A DNA stretch of 64,000 bases from Ceratothoa steindachneri (taxonomy: Eukaryota; Arthropoda; Malacostraca; Isopoda; Cymothoidae): assembly GCA_963969495.1 (NCBI GenBank), contig OZ018329.1, forward strand, positions 150,844,502-150,908,501, in the 5' to 3' direction. Below, one piece after another: positions 11,468 to 23,039 of the stretch. Position 1 is the first letter of the stretch; every line of letters begins with the position of its first letter. The notes below the pieces were generated by a model. The model did no database searches. It saw nothing but the letters and a program-made list of their open reading frames with translations, and had not been told where the DNA came from. The position numbers and the translations under genes were made by a program.

Positions 11468-12060
11468 ATGCAAAGACAAAAACAAAAATGCAGCGAAAAT
11501 CAGAATTATTCCCAAAATAATTGCAAGTTTAAGGATGAAATCAAAGGCCATCTATACAAACGAGTGCCTCAAACAGCTGTGTCAAGTAATTTGGAGTTAA
11601 ATTACTTAACTTTTGGGACCAATTTCAAGACTAACCAATTTTTAAAAGAAGGTATCAATTTAAAACAGATTGTATGGGCTCCTCTTAGATATGTCGAGAA
11701 TTATACATACTTGTATGTATGGTTCAGGAGAGACAAACATCGGGAGTTGCATGATATGGAAAATAATAATGGTAACCATGAAAACCAAACACCTAGGGCA
11801 ATCGAGATGTCTTTATTATGGACAAATTAAATTGTTTTTACACAAATGCGCGCAGTATACGAAACAAACTAGCCAAATTTAACGCTTTGGTACGTACAGA
11901 ATACTTTGACGTAATCGCTATAACTGAAAGTTAGGGATGCAGTGCATAGTGAATTTTGTATTGATAGCTACAAAATGCATAATGCAGACCAAATGCGAGG
12001 CAGAGGGAAAGACTGCTTTACTCTAAGAAATGTTAGTCTGCTAATTATAAAATTAACCAG
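11468..12060 (+). pseudogene. CR1-like 5' pol fragment (endonuclease start)
   Basis: A 120-codon frame at 11468-11830 has no clear domain but precedes, as CR1 leader sequences do, a frame at 11818-11933 reading MDKLNCFYTNARSIRNKL and EYFDVIAITES. This is the conserved beginning of the CR1/L2 endonuclease (YTNARSI...LDVIAITET). The catalytic ES is followed at once by a stop (TAG, 11932-11934), and residual endonuclease-like coding continues to about 12056. A GAT-tailed repeat then interrupts it. The remainder of this CR1 copy is not next to it. Confidence 0.7.
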
Positions 12061-12470
12061 CCAATGGCTTCGTTACTAAGATTAAAATTTAAAATCTAAA
12101 AAAAATCAGCCATGGTTAAATTTTTATATTTTTTCTGAACTTCGCCAATTATAATAATTTTAAAAGCAACTCTAAACTAAATTTCCCTCCTTTCAAAATA
12201 TAACGTTGCTAAAATATAGTTATAGAAGGTATATAAAAATCAATTTTCTGAACTTCACCATTTGTAATTCTTTAGGTTTTAAAAATTCACAAAATTTCGA
12301 TACTTATATTTATTTCTGAACTTCACCATTTTGTTTTTTGATATTATAAAATAATTATTAGAAATAACTTTTATAAAAAAAACATAAGTCATAACCAAAC
12401 TAAGATGAAATTATTATTCGAATGCTCAAAAAAATCCTCTTCTTAAATTATAGTTAGTGATGAGGATGAT
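12061..12470 (+). repeat. GAT-tailed repeat, copy A
   Basis: It starts with caatggcttcgttactaag, contains the family blocks catggttaaatttttat, ctgaacttcgccaattataa and ctgaacttcaccattt, and ends with an imperfect gatgaggatgat tail. It follows directly on CR1 endonuclease sequence, so it appears inserted there. No coding capacity. Confidence 0.85.
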
Positions 12471-13014
12471 ATGTAGGCTGGAAACTTTCCCCAAGAAATT
12501 TAGAATAAAAGAATGGTGCTAAAGTCGAATAGGCAGCAGGGAGTGGTGGTTTTGAGTATATTGAATGGTTTTATCAAAGTTAATTCTAAGAGATTATTTA
12601 GAGATGGAAAAATCAGAGCGCAGGACTCGTTTTTCGTATATTCACAACTTTTATCAAATTTATTTCTAGAGTTGCTCTAGTGTTTGAAAAACATGCATTA
12701 GGTATGGTTCTTCGTTATTTGAAGCTTTTATCCAAATAATTTATGAGTTACCATTTTTTCTCAACTTATACTTTTTAATTCTTGAATATAAGAATGAAGA
12801 TGAGAAAGGTTTGACTAAAATATATTTAAAAATATTTTTAAGAAGTAATTAGAGATGAGATTATTAATAAAATTTTAGAAGAAAATAAAGATTATGATTA
12901 CAAAACAGAAGATCTATGGGCGTTTATAGGTAAACGGCGTGATCCAAATGTCCGTTTTGTTATCCACTTGTCGCTGAGTTACGGAAACCGGAGAGAATAC
13001 TTGGCGGAAGGAGG
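12471..13014. other. Unassigned AT-rich DNA
   Basis: No family recognised. Confidence 0.4.
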
Positions 13015-13190
13015 CAATGGAAAGAAAAATGGCGGTTTTGTAGTCTTTTAATATTGGCTTCGGGCTACCTCAGTTCGGGCGAGTGAAGTCGCTGTGAGAC
13101 TGTGGGCGGACGGACCGTTGATTAAGGTACTGTCCGACTTTTGGTAATGACTTAATTGTGATACTAATAATACTGACTAATGATCCCGTT
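13015..13190 (-). repeat. Dispersed repeat family G, partial copy
   Basis: The reverse complement contains cgcccgaactgaggtagcc and acaaaaccgccattttt, matching 9840-9900 and 50930-50980. Beyond this core the match weakens. Confidence 0.55.
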
Positions 13191-13448
13191 GTATGTTTTG
13201 CAGGCCTATTTATTCTTCCGCAAATTTAGGTTTATTAAAAACTCAGAATTTCAAAAATAAAAACAATGCATTCCTTTCCTGAATCAAATATCGCAGTCTG
13301 GTCCTGTTATTTTAAGAGATTGGTATTCGACCAAAAGGATAAAATGATAACAAATATTGGTTAAATGAATAATGTTGTTTAATTATAATCCATTTCGTAA
13401 CTTTGGAGGGGTATAAAATAAATGTTTGAATCTTTTTTAATTCCTTAA

Positions 13449-13634
13449 ATGATTATTTCCAAAGAAAAGCGCGCAACCATTGTTGTTTTATATCAAAGTT
13501 GTCTGAAATGCAATACCATGGTTACCAAGGGTATCGCATCAAGGAGCACCATCTTTAGGATCATTATTGACTTTGAAAAGAATGATTACACTCCTGTGAG
13601 TAAGTCTTCTTGGATACTCAAGAGCTTTAAATAA
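13449..13634 (+). pseudogene. Tc1-like transposase N-terminal fragment
   Basis: A 61-codon frame reads ISKEKRATIVVLYQS, then SRSTIFRII, the first helix-turn-helix of Tc1-like transposases (usually KE.R..I...Y..G.....IA...G.S.STV.RII). The usual small residues between the helices are altered (CLKCNTMVTKG). It ends after the first DNA-binding half. A Tc1 C-terminal half lies 4.7 kb downstream in the same orientation, but there is no proof they were one copy. Confidence 0.55.
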
Positions 13635-13639
13635 ACACC

Positions 13640-14334
13640 AATATTGACTCCTCGTATGGTCCCAGCTCAAGGACCAGGTTGCCTCCAGAGGCAGGTGTGA
13701 CCGCTTCAGCGCGAATAGTGAGGCGGAAATGAAATGAAATGAAAAGAAAAATGGGAGAAAAAGTTTTAGATCCCCGTACCCCTCCCCCACCCCACCCCAA
13801 GTTTCCCCGGCACCCTCCTCCCTCTTGGCCTGAAGGCACCGAGGGAAAAGAGCTCCGAAGAGGGGCAGAGAGGGAGGGGAAGAAGAAAGAAGTAAGGATA
13901 GGACAGACTGAAATAAAATCAAAGGCTTCAAAGTTGACCAAGTTGACCTGTGGACCTGCTTAACGTGGGACCCGGACCACCCCGGTGTTTTTATGTTGAA
14001 ACTTTTCGACCAAGGGCTCAAGTCGAGAAGGGCTGCGAAAAATCCTCATCTCACTAAGAATCTTGAGGATAAGCTACACTTTTGAGGAATATAAATAAAG
14101 GACTGTTGAAGACTAGGTCGAAACAGACACAGCTACAGGGGAGGGGGCTAAGGGGGCTGAAGCCCCCCCCCCCCAAATTTGTCTTTTCATTATCCCTTAT
14201 TGAAAAGCGAAGCGACTTCATTAAGCGCCCCTGAAAATAACACAATTGAGTCATTGTGTTCATCGAATTCCTGCCGGTTATTGCCATTTTCTGATTGGCC
14301 TCCTATCGTTGAGTCGGTTCTAGCTCGAATCAGC
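13640..14334. other. Unassigned GC-richer segment with a G/C palindrome
   Basis: Purine/pyrimidine-rich stretches lie at 13735-13900. A palindrome (gggggctgaagccccc) with a 14 bp poly-C lies at 14151-14174, perhaps a terminal or subterminal part of the adjacent hAT-like copy. Confidence 0.4.
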
Positions 14335-14990
14335 ATACGCTACGATCGGTGAAGTGGAGACGTATCTCAACAAGACCCGGAAATGTGCGGTGACCAGCTT
14401 CCAAGACGTCTTCAAGAAGGCAGAGGCCCTCCTTTAGGAGATGGGCTCGCCACACGACACCGTTTCTATCCTTGAGTTTCTAGGCCGGCAAACGCAACAA
14501 GCGAACGTACTCAACCAGATAGCTGAAGAATAGAACAAACGATCTGTCTGTCCCCTTCATTGAACACGTGTTGACTGAGCTGCAGACCCGGCTCGGAGAC
14601 GATGCTATTCCGGTTGTCTTCAACATCCAACATCTGCTCAGCGGCGTCCACGGAGATGTTCATGCTTTACTGGAGGCGGCAAAAGTCTATGAGAATGACA
14701 TAGAGGTCTTGACCCTCGTCAAAGCTAAAAAAAAAACGCTGGCTTTCGTCAATAATCAAATTTGACTCCGTTCGAGATACTCTTGCCCATCCCAGACCCG
14801 AATGTATCCGAACCTGGACAGGCTTCTCCAAGTTCTCCTCACTCTCCCAGTGTCGAAGGCGGAGGCGGAGATTTCATTTTCGAACATGAAACGACCCTAA
14901 ACCTACTTGAGGAATAGCATAAGTAAATAACACATCAACGGTCTGGCACTGAGTGATGTTCACAACAAAATTGGTGTTAGAATATACAGC
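14335..14990 (+). pseudogene. hAT transposase C-terminal pseudogene (TTF/MYM-type lineage)
   Basis: The translation gives GRQTQQANVLNQIAEE near 14490, LSVPFIEHVLTELQTRLGD near 14550-14600, and YPNLDRLLQVLLTLPVSKAEAEISFSNMK near 14800-14890. In TTF-type hAT transposases the first two correspond to the R..Q..N......YY..S.F.PF.D....L..RF region and the last to the dimerisation domain (LPV..A.AERSFS.LK). The ER of AERSFS is EI here. Frame changes occur around 14760 and 14890, with in-frame stops. The N-terminal zinc finger and catalytic core are missing. Confidence 0.65.
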
Positions 14991-15162
14991 GTAATCAATA
15001 TATTTGCCCAAAGAAACAGGAAGCTGATGTTCATGTGAAATACCACGAGGAATTTTGTCTGTTAGATGCTGTTATTGACCATTTTAAACCCGTTTATGTT
15101 TATAAGTCTTTTTTAAGTCACTCTTGTATTCTGCTATTCAGAAAGATTTATGTAATAGTATA

Positions 15163-15280
<118 letters not shown>

Positions 15281-15419
15281 ATCCATTTACAAAAAAGTTG
15301 TGCACACTCATGAACTCGTTCTTTGCCGCAGCCAGATGTCCTTCATTCATCTCCTCTTCAACTAGGATTTATTGGCCCTTTTAACACCAATAATTCTACT
15401 TTTCAATTCCCGTATTTTC

Positions 15420-15825
15420 CCTCTCGAGTCGGTGTCAGGCTCTTCTGATACATGACCCCCCCTCCCTCTCTCTCTCGAACAAACATTGACTTCAGACAAA
15501 AAACTCCTCCCCCCCAAAAAATAAATCCCCATTGGTCACACACTTTCCCTACAGATATAAAACAAGCATATTTCCTTCAGATTATCTCAGATTAAGGCAG
15601 ATTCAACTTAGATTCAGTCAGATTAACTTCGTTTTCATTATTGTGATCCTTCCACCTCAGTGGCTAAGTCTCACATTTAAATCAAATTCAAAATAAACTT
15701 ATTTTTTCATAAAGTCGTTTATAAATCCAAATACGAACTTATTTGGTCGGAGATTCTCATGAACGAACTCGAATCAGGTAGCAGAGGTGGAATGTTGTTC
15801 CAACCCGGAACTGGTGACCCTACCA
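15420..15825 (+). other. LTR-like regulatory segment with TATA, poly-A signal and PBS-like motif
   Basis: A TATAAAA box at about 15556 is followed by a short run of imperfect cagatta repeats (15580-15630), an AATAAA at 15692, and then aactggtgaccc at 15810-15820, which resembles the primer binding site following a gypsy-type 5' LTR (TGG-initiated). LTR borders and a second LTR were not found, so this is an inference from element order only. Confidence 0.3.
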
Positions 15826-15863
15826 TAATCAATCAAAGTATCAATCAACAAATCCCTCTCGCT

Positions 15864-16300
<437 letters not shown>

Positions 16301-16839
16301 TTCACCATTCTTTCGCGCTACTTTGAGAGATATTTTATATGTCGTATAATGCCCCTTTTGATCACTCCACACCTGACACCATTTTTGTCGTGGTATACCT
16401 TGTGGTCGTGATATACTTCTTTGATGAAGTAGGCTTTGTTCTAAGACTGCTAATTTTTTGTTGTGTTAATAAACTTATATTTTAAATTTAACAATTTACT
16501 ACACAAAAACAAAACATGAACCACAGAAATATTACGAATAATAAAATACACAAAAATGACTCCAATTAACTTGACCCTCTAATATTGGCTAATTAGCTAC
16601 TCACTTCAATATACAAGAAATAGGCTAATTGTCTCTACTAGAGTATAAATACCTTGGTTGCTCTGGCGGCGGGTTTGAGTTTGACCATGAACTCAATGAG
16701 CCCCAGACACCACAGGAATCTGGTAGGTCCTTTGACGCTTGCTTCGACCAGATTATTGGAGTTGGTCGAGATCACGAGGTATTTTGGCGAGTGTAGCAGA
16801 TGGGGGTTCACACGGTATTCAATGGGGGGGGGGCTTCAA
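16301..16839. other. Unassigned
   Basis: Nothing recognised; AT-rich to 16640, more GC-rich afterwards as the satellite is approached. Confidence 0.4.
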
Positions 16840-17480
16840 GGGCAAGAACAATCACGGTGCTTTAGGAGGCACCAGGGTAAGCGGGGTCTCTCTGGTGAGA
16901 GTAAATTGAACTTGGTTCTTAAACCAAGTTAACTTAGAGTTCAGTGTGACTACCGGGTAACGGGCTCGAGGGGAAGCTTTTTCTCCTTCGTTACGTAATT
17001 CCTCATTTGCGAGGACTGTACTCAGGGGGGTCTTCTTCAAGGGCGAGGATAGAGGAGGGGGGTTTCTCTGACGAGAATAAGTTGAACTTGAACAAGTTAA
17101 CTTAGAAGTCGGTTTGGTAACCAGCAACTAGCTCGAATATGAGCTTCTTCTTAGTTCCAGTCTTCCTCAAGGACGAGGCCTATCTCGGTGTTTTGGGATA
17201 CACCAGGATAGAAGGGGGCGGGGTTCTCTGACAAGAATAAGTTGAACTTGGTTCCTCAACCAAGTTAACTTATTAGTTTGGTGTGGCCACCGGGTAACGG
17301 GCTCGAGATGGAGCCTTTTTCCTCTTCTTTTCGTAATTCCTCATACGCGAGGAATATCCCTGGGTTTTACGATGCACCAGGATAGGAAGAGTCTCTCTGA
17401 CAAGAGTAAGTTGAACTTGAACAAGTTAACTTAACGTTCGGTTTGATAACCAGGGACTAGCTCGAGGATGAGCTGCTTCT
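16840..17480. repeat. Satellite of alternating A/B units (about 170 bp each)
   Basis: Four related units occur in series (about 16850, 17040, 17210, 17375). Each has ccaggrta/gaggggg, a tctctgacaagagtaagttgaac core, aacaagttaacttr, then gctcgag and cttcttag or ttcctcat. Units alternate: A units have the extended hairpin (aacttggttc...aaccaagtt) and 'ccgggtaacgggctcgag'; B units have 'gaacaagttaac' and 'ataaccagggactagctcgag'. The higher-order period is about 340 bp. No coding signal. Confidence 0.8.
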
Positions 17481-17486
17481 TAGCCC

Positions 17487-17615
17487 CCTTGGTAGCCCTG
17501 CCTCTCTTGCAGGGGACTTCGTAGTCTGGCGACTCACGTATTCTACGTGTCCAGTCTTGGTAGCCCGGCCTCAATTCGGGGACTTCGTAGCCTGGAGACT
17601 CACGTATTCTACCTC
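17487..17615. repeat. Two direct repeats of about 62 bp
   Basis: Both copies contain cttggtagcc, ggggacttcgtag and gactcacgtattctac in the same order. They follow the satellite directly. Confidence 0.8.
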
Positions 17616-18246
17616 GTTTTTCCTAAGTCTTTGTTATTTATAACTCGTCACCCCACTGGGGTAGGGGTAGGAGGGGAAAGGGGCTTGTGGACGGGCGGCA
17701 GGAGGGTCGTTACTCAAACGGTTTTTCTCATCAAGTCTCAACTCTGCTCCAGCTGGCCTTTGAGCTTGAGAGAAATGCGTCTCCAATTTCTTACCTGAGA
17801 TGAAATTGAATATACTCTCATAGGGGGGATCTTGCAGTTTAAAACCGTTCGGCTTTTCATAGAAACTAGTGGCGAGGGTCTGTGGTTACGAGTTTGACCC
17901 TCGATGCCGGGGCCGGATGTCTTTGCGGTTACCGTCCCGTGTCTCCACTAAGAGAGAATGGGGGAGTGACGATTCCCTTACAATATACATATATATAAAG
18001 TTTTAAATCATTGTGATCAAATGTACCTTATATGATACATGCTTAAAATGCAGGTAAACCTCAAATATATAATTATTAAATTCAGTATTACACCTTAGTT
18101 GACATCCAAAAACAACAATAAACAATTCCTAATTTTCTGATGTGTGGAAAAGAATTCGGATCTGAGAGAGTTTGCACTCACTCTTTTATGAAATGTTGTT
18201 ATTTATTATCATTTTGTGTAAGATAACCATTATTAATGAATGATCA
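17616..18246. other. Unassigned
   Basis: No family recognised. GC-rich to about 17960, then AT-rich. Confidence 0.4.
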
Positions 18247-18289
18247 ATGCCCTTTTCTCAGACTCCGCAGAGGAAGGAATTTAAGTTAG

Positions 18290-18860
18290 CCCCTCTACCC
18301 CCAGTTTCATCCTGGATCCACCACTGGGGCAGAGTTATATGTTGTGATGAAGCTCTCTTGCGCTTGTTTGAAGCTTCAGGAAGATCCCTCTTTAAAAGGA
18401 GAAAATGGAAGCGCTTTCATGAGTCCTGTGTCGTGCCCACGGTGAAGCATCCGGACACTCTCCGTGTCTTGAACTTCTTCTCATCTGAGGGAACTGGATC
18501 ACGAACAATTTTGCTCAAGAACACTGCCATGAACTCAAAATGGTACCAAAACGCTCATCATCAGCACCTTTTTCTAACAGTTCAGGACCAATTTCGATAT
18601 GATAACTGTATTTTCAGCAATATAATGCACCTTGTCACAACGCAAAAGCAATAACAAAGTTCTTAAAAGTTCTTGATTGAAAATAACATGGAACTTTTAA
18701 CTCGTTGGCCCGAGAATTCGTCAAATTTGAACTCAATAAAGAATTTGCGGGCGATTATCAAACTGACCGTTAATATATTATCACGAATTTGCTCTCCATT
18801 CCGCCAAAACGATTTGAAGCAGTCCTGGAGAATAAGGGAGGGGACATCGTTATAAATATT
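18290..18860 (+). pseudogene. Tc1-like transposase C-terminal half, catalytically dead
   Basis: The frame at 18247-18654 includes VICCDEALLRLFEASGR (first catalytic aspartate retained in CDE), SCVVPTVKHPDTLRV and FFSSEGTGS, all standard Tc1 blocks. In a shifted frame at 18617-18670, QQYNAPCHNAKAITKFLK replaces QQDNAP.H.AK, so the second aspartate is Y. At 18705-18745 ELLTRWPENSSNLNSIKNL replaces WP..SPDLNPIENLW, so the third catalytic glutamate is K. A C-terminal QNDLKQSW helix follows and the frame ends at 18855. No TIRs recognised. Confidence 0.8.
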
Positions 18861-19011
18861 GACTGCACGCATCAAATAACTGCATTTAATAATAAAATGG
18901 GTTTGGGGTATAATTTTTTTTTATATTTCACCTTCAATTTATGATACTAACATATTAAGACAAAATGCAACGTTTGATTAGTTCTATTAATTTTATTTAA
19001 CAAAATAAAGG

Positions 19012-19415
19012 CAATGGCTTCGCTACTAAGATTAAAATTTAAAATCCCCCCCAAATCAGCCATGGTTAAATTTTTATAAATTTTCTGAACTTCGCCAATT
19101 ATAATAATTTTAAAAATGAACTTTAAACTAAATTTCGCCCCTTTCAAAATATCACGTTGCTAAAATATAGTTATAAAAGAAGATATATAAAAATAAATTT
19201 TCTGAACTTCACCATTTGTAATTCTTTGTGTTTTAAAAAATTCACAAAATTTCGATACTTATATTTATTTCTGAACTTCACCATTTTGTTTTTTGATATT
19301 ATAAAAAAAAATATTAGAAATAACTTTGATAAAAAAACATAAGTCATAACCAAACTAAGATGAAATTATTATTCAAATACTGAAAAGAATCCCCCTTCTT
19401 AGATTATAGAGTTAG

Positions 19416-19446
<31 letters not shown>

Positions 19447-19583
19447 AATGATAAAAAATTATTAGAAATAACTTTGATAAAAACATAAGTCATAACCAAA
19501 CTAAGATGAAATTATTATTCAAATACTCAAAAAAATCCCTTTCTTAAATTATAGAGTTAGTGATGATGATGATGATGATGATA
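19012..19583 (+). repeat. GAT-tailed repeat, copy B, with duplicated 3' end
   Basis: It starts with caatggcttcgctactaag as copy A does, and shares its internal blocks. The first GAT tract is 19416-19445. About 130 bp of the 3' portion (attagaaataac...cttaaattatagagttagt) is then repeated and ends in a second GAT tract (19560-19582). Confidence 0.9.
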
Positions 19584-19589
19584 TAGTAG

Positions 19590-22020
19590 TCTCAAAGGTT
19601 TGGCCCATATCTGTAGCTGTTTTCTTAATAGGGACTTACAAAATATGTTTGAATTACAACGAGCTGTGCTTACTGAATATTGTGAGTTAGTTAAATACGT
19701 ACGCAGAAAAAAATAGATCAAAGAGAGTCTCCAGAATCGGCAGTGACATTATATCTCAATACTAAAGCGTAATAGACTTTACCAAACTTCAAAAGCGAGG
19801 CCGAAGGAATATAGCATGGTCGTATTTTGACTGGGATACTCAAATAATCCCTTCTATAAAGAACGAATTAAAAGGGATATAAAGATCACTGGAAACAAAA
19901 ATAAATATTTTATTAAGTAGAGAACTAACGGGTAATTCACACGGCTAAATTAAACATTATGTCGAGGTAAACAGCAGTCATTGATACACAAACATGCATA
20001 GATTAGGCATCTTCCATCCAGGTGCTGCTAACAAAGCCTACCTAATGTTGTTTAACTTCACTGAACAGACAAGAAGCGGTAACTTGGGTGGAACAGAGAT
20101 AATTTGTTCACAATAAGGAATAGATTTCTACCACAATATTCTAGGAATGTTAGTTAATAGATTCTAGTTTGGAAAATACTCGATTGATGATTGATTAAGG
20201 GGAAATAAAAAGTTTTAAATAATAAAGAATTATTTGATTAAGGAAAATAAAGATTTCTAAATAATCTGATTGATTGGAAAATAAAGACATATAACTAATT
20301 TAGTTGATGGAAAAATAGTTATATAAATAATTAATTCGAGGCCTAGGATAAAATTTTAATTGAGAGAATTTAGAAAGAATAAATTTTAACTTTCACTAAT
20401 TATATTTATGGTCACTACTCAGGAAAAATGCTGACTCACTGCATGGACAATATATACAAGAATAATTAATGCACGACAGATTGAAATAACATTAACAACT
20501 TTGGCTAGGAATGAATGACTCGTCGGTATTTCGCTCTCTCCTAGGTAGCGTCACCGACAATCCAGAACCAATTGTTAAGATATTAAGTGAGTACATCGCA
20601 AGTCTATTTACTCCCGAGGACTTAACACGGCTATCCACACAAGTGAATAAATTGATTTGGGAGGAACATCCTATTCTCTCCGATGCGTGGATAAATGATG
20701 GCAAAATGACTGCTTATATAAACAAGATGAAACAATCGAAGGCACGCGGTACTTACCGCGTCTACTCATATCGCCTAAATGAGTTAAAGAACGAATTGGT
20801 AAAACAGTTATGTACGTTCTTTAATCGGCCTATTAATCGAGGGTAGTCTCAATTGACTTAAAAAGAGCTAATATTTCGGCCAATCCTCAAAGGATGCGAA
20901 AAGGCCGATTCGAATAAATTTATTCCTATTTGTTTGTTAATTATAATTGGTAAATTCATAGAATCGATAATTAAAGATAGGATTGTATGTCATCTCGACT
21001 CAAACAACAATCTTGGATGCATAACATGAGATTTCGCCGAAGACGTTTGTGATTTACAAATCTCCTAGATTTGTGTCTAAAATGATTTACATCAATGATG
21101 ACAACAAAGTAGTCAATATAATTTGTCTAGACTTCCATTAAGCTTTGCTACCGTTTCGTATGAGAGACTCTTAATGTAAATTAAATCACACAGAATAATA
21201 GGAAAAGTCTTAAGTGATTAGAGAATTGACATTCCAATCGTTCACATTGGTACAACGAGTCATGAATATAATTGTCGAAGGGCTGGATAGATGAACTTTA
21301 ACTTCCATCAATGCAATGTCCTGCACTGAGCCTCACCTGAGAATGTCATCAACATTTAAAAGCATAGTACCAAATGAACGGCCAAATCGTGTAGAATCCG
21401 TTAATTTAGAAAACGAATCATGTTTTTTTCAATTTTGGAGAACTTCAAAGGGCCAAAAGAATGCATCGAAACTACTAAGAAAGCATACCTAATGCTGGGA
21501 TACATTGCCCGAAACTTCACTTTTAAATCGAAAGATATAATTATATATCTAGTATGTATAGAAATCGCTCATCCGATCTCATCTCAAATACGCAGTGCAC
21601 TTTTTGTCTTTTTATCTAAAAAAGACGTAGCACTGTTAGAAAGAGCGCAACATAGGGTAACTAAACTAATTCCTGACGTTAGAGAGGGGCTGTAAGAGGG
21701 AAAACTTATCTCCTTAAGCCTATTTATTATGCCTTGCATGTAAACGATTAAGTGGACAGCTGATCACTGTATTTAAAATGTTAAAAGGATTGACTAATAT
21801 AATTTATAAATTATTATTCGAGATGGCTGATAGGACAAATATTCGTTCAAAAGGATTCAAATTAGTAAACAAGGGTTTCAACTCTGCCAGAACTAAAAAT
21901 TTCCATAGTTATAAAATCACTAACATGGAATAACATGTTAGCAAGTAGTGGAAATTGTCGGAAAATAAACCTTCTGACATACAGTAATTCTCATATTTTT
22001 GTATTTGTAGCGCCAAATAT
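19590..22020 (+). pseudogene. CR1-like RT remnant, copy 2
   Basis: 20511-20846 is a linker-like frame (FTPEDLTRLST). RT begins about 20870 with LKGCEKADSNKFIPICL, a worn form of the K.....NYRPISL motif, followed by KFIESIIKDRIVCHLD. Near 21100-21160 the motif A region (YLDF.KAFD) has decayed in shifting frames but YERLLMIKSHRIIGKV is recognisable. After about 21420 the C-terminal part is clear: ATKKAYLMLGYIARNF, KKDVALLERAQHRVTKLIP. The final R.KGFKLVNKGFN region reaches about 21930. The YADD region is not preserved. Multiple stops and frameshifts show an old, dead copy. Confidence 0.75.
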
Positions 22021-22130
22021 TTTCCTATTATTAATTACTTGACATATCTATATCAAAACCATGATCATTTTACGATAAGGTTGCCCAACCTAATTCTTTA
22101 TATTTGACCGTGTCGAGAGGTGAGGAGGTC

Positions 22131-22372
22131 GTGTAGAGCCTCTCCAGTCTTTTACCATTATCTTTTCCGAGTTATATTCGCTTTCACAGTTTAAGTCTAG
22201 CTCTCGTTTATAGCCATTGTGCTGTGTCTAAACTCATTCACCTGTGTCGCGCGGAGCCTCTCCAGTCTTTTACCATTATCTATTCCGAGTTATATTCGCT
22301 TTGACAGTTTAAATCTAGGTCTCGTTGATAGCCGTTGCGTTTTATCTAAACTCATTTACCTGTGAAGCTCTG
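22131..22372 (+). promoter_or_regulatory. Two tandem 5'-UTR monomers upstream of CR1
   Basis: Two units of about 121 bp (22131-22251 and 22252-22372) share gagcctctccagtctttta, ccgagttatattcgctt and ctaaactcattcacctgtg. They lie 210 bp upstream of the SGNH ORF1 of the CR1 element. Tandem 5' monomers are a known promoter arrangement in some LINEs; promoter activity here is inference. Confidence 0.55.
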
Positions 22373-22584
22373 CGTAAAAATAAGGAACTTCATTGCCGAT
22401 TGAATGTAAAAGTCTATTGTTAATGTTCACCTGCGAATTCCTTGCCCATTTAGTGTATTGTATAAATATTGTTCATCTGAGAAGTTATTTCCTATTCATT
22501 GTTTTTTGTATTGTTCTTCTAGGAACTTATTGTCCGGTGGGTTAATGTGAGTTATGAGAGAGGTACAAAAGGTTAGTTGAAAGG

Positions 22585-22848
22585 ATGAGTGAAAGTAGAG
22601 TGAAAGGCGTTGTTTCAGGTGTGCTTCCGAGATTGGATGTGGGGATGGAATGGTTGTCTCGCGCAATTGAACTGGATGAGTATGTGAAAGGCCTGTGTGA
22701 GGAGTTGGGATTAGTGTTTGTTGATGTTTGGAATAGGTTTTATGGGAATAAGGCATTGTATGCATTGGATGGACTCCATCTAAGCCGGGCTGGGGTTGAC
22801 GTGTTGTGGGAGGAGTTAGATAGTGTCGTTGGGTCTTTGCAGGCGTGA
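22585..22848 (+). CDS. CR1 ORF1, C-terminal part of SGNH-type esterase domain
   Basis: An 88-codon open frame reads VVSGVLPRLDVGMEWLSRAI, then LCEELGLVFVDVW..FYG and YALDGLHLSRAGVDVL. This is the C-terminal part of the SGNH hydrolase-like domain found in ORF1 of CR1 elements, with the catalytic DGLHLS (Asp/His) block. The N-terminal half of this domain is not in this copy; a matching half lies at 60035-60495. The product could bind lipid or RNA; its role in retrotransposition is not settled. The same region appears in reverse at 61950-62150. Confidence 0.75.
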   Translation: MSESRVKGVVSGVLPRLDVGMEWLSRAIELDEYVKGLCEELGLVFVDVWNRFYGNKALYALDGLHLSRAGVDVLWEELDSVVGSLQA

Positions 22849-23039
22849 AAATAGTTACTGATAGTAGTTAGGGAAATATATCAGTGCAGGGTGGGGCAGG
22901 GAAAGGAAAGAGATGCAGAGGAGATAGAGTGGAAGGTATACATTCTAAAGAGATGCTTCAGGGACAGGAGGGCTGAGTTGTCTTTATACCAATGCTCGTA
23001 GTTTTAGAAATAAGAAAGATAAGTTATTTTAGTTCGATT

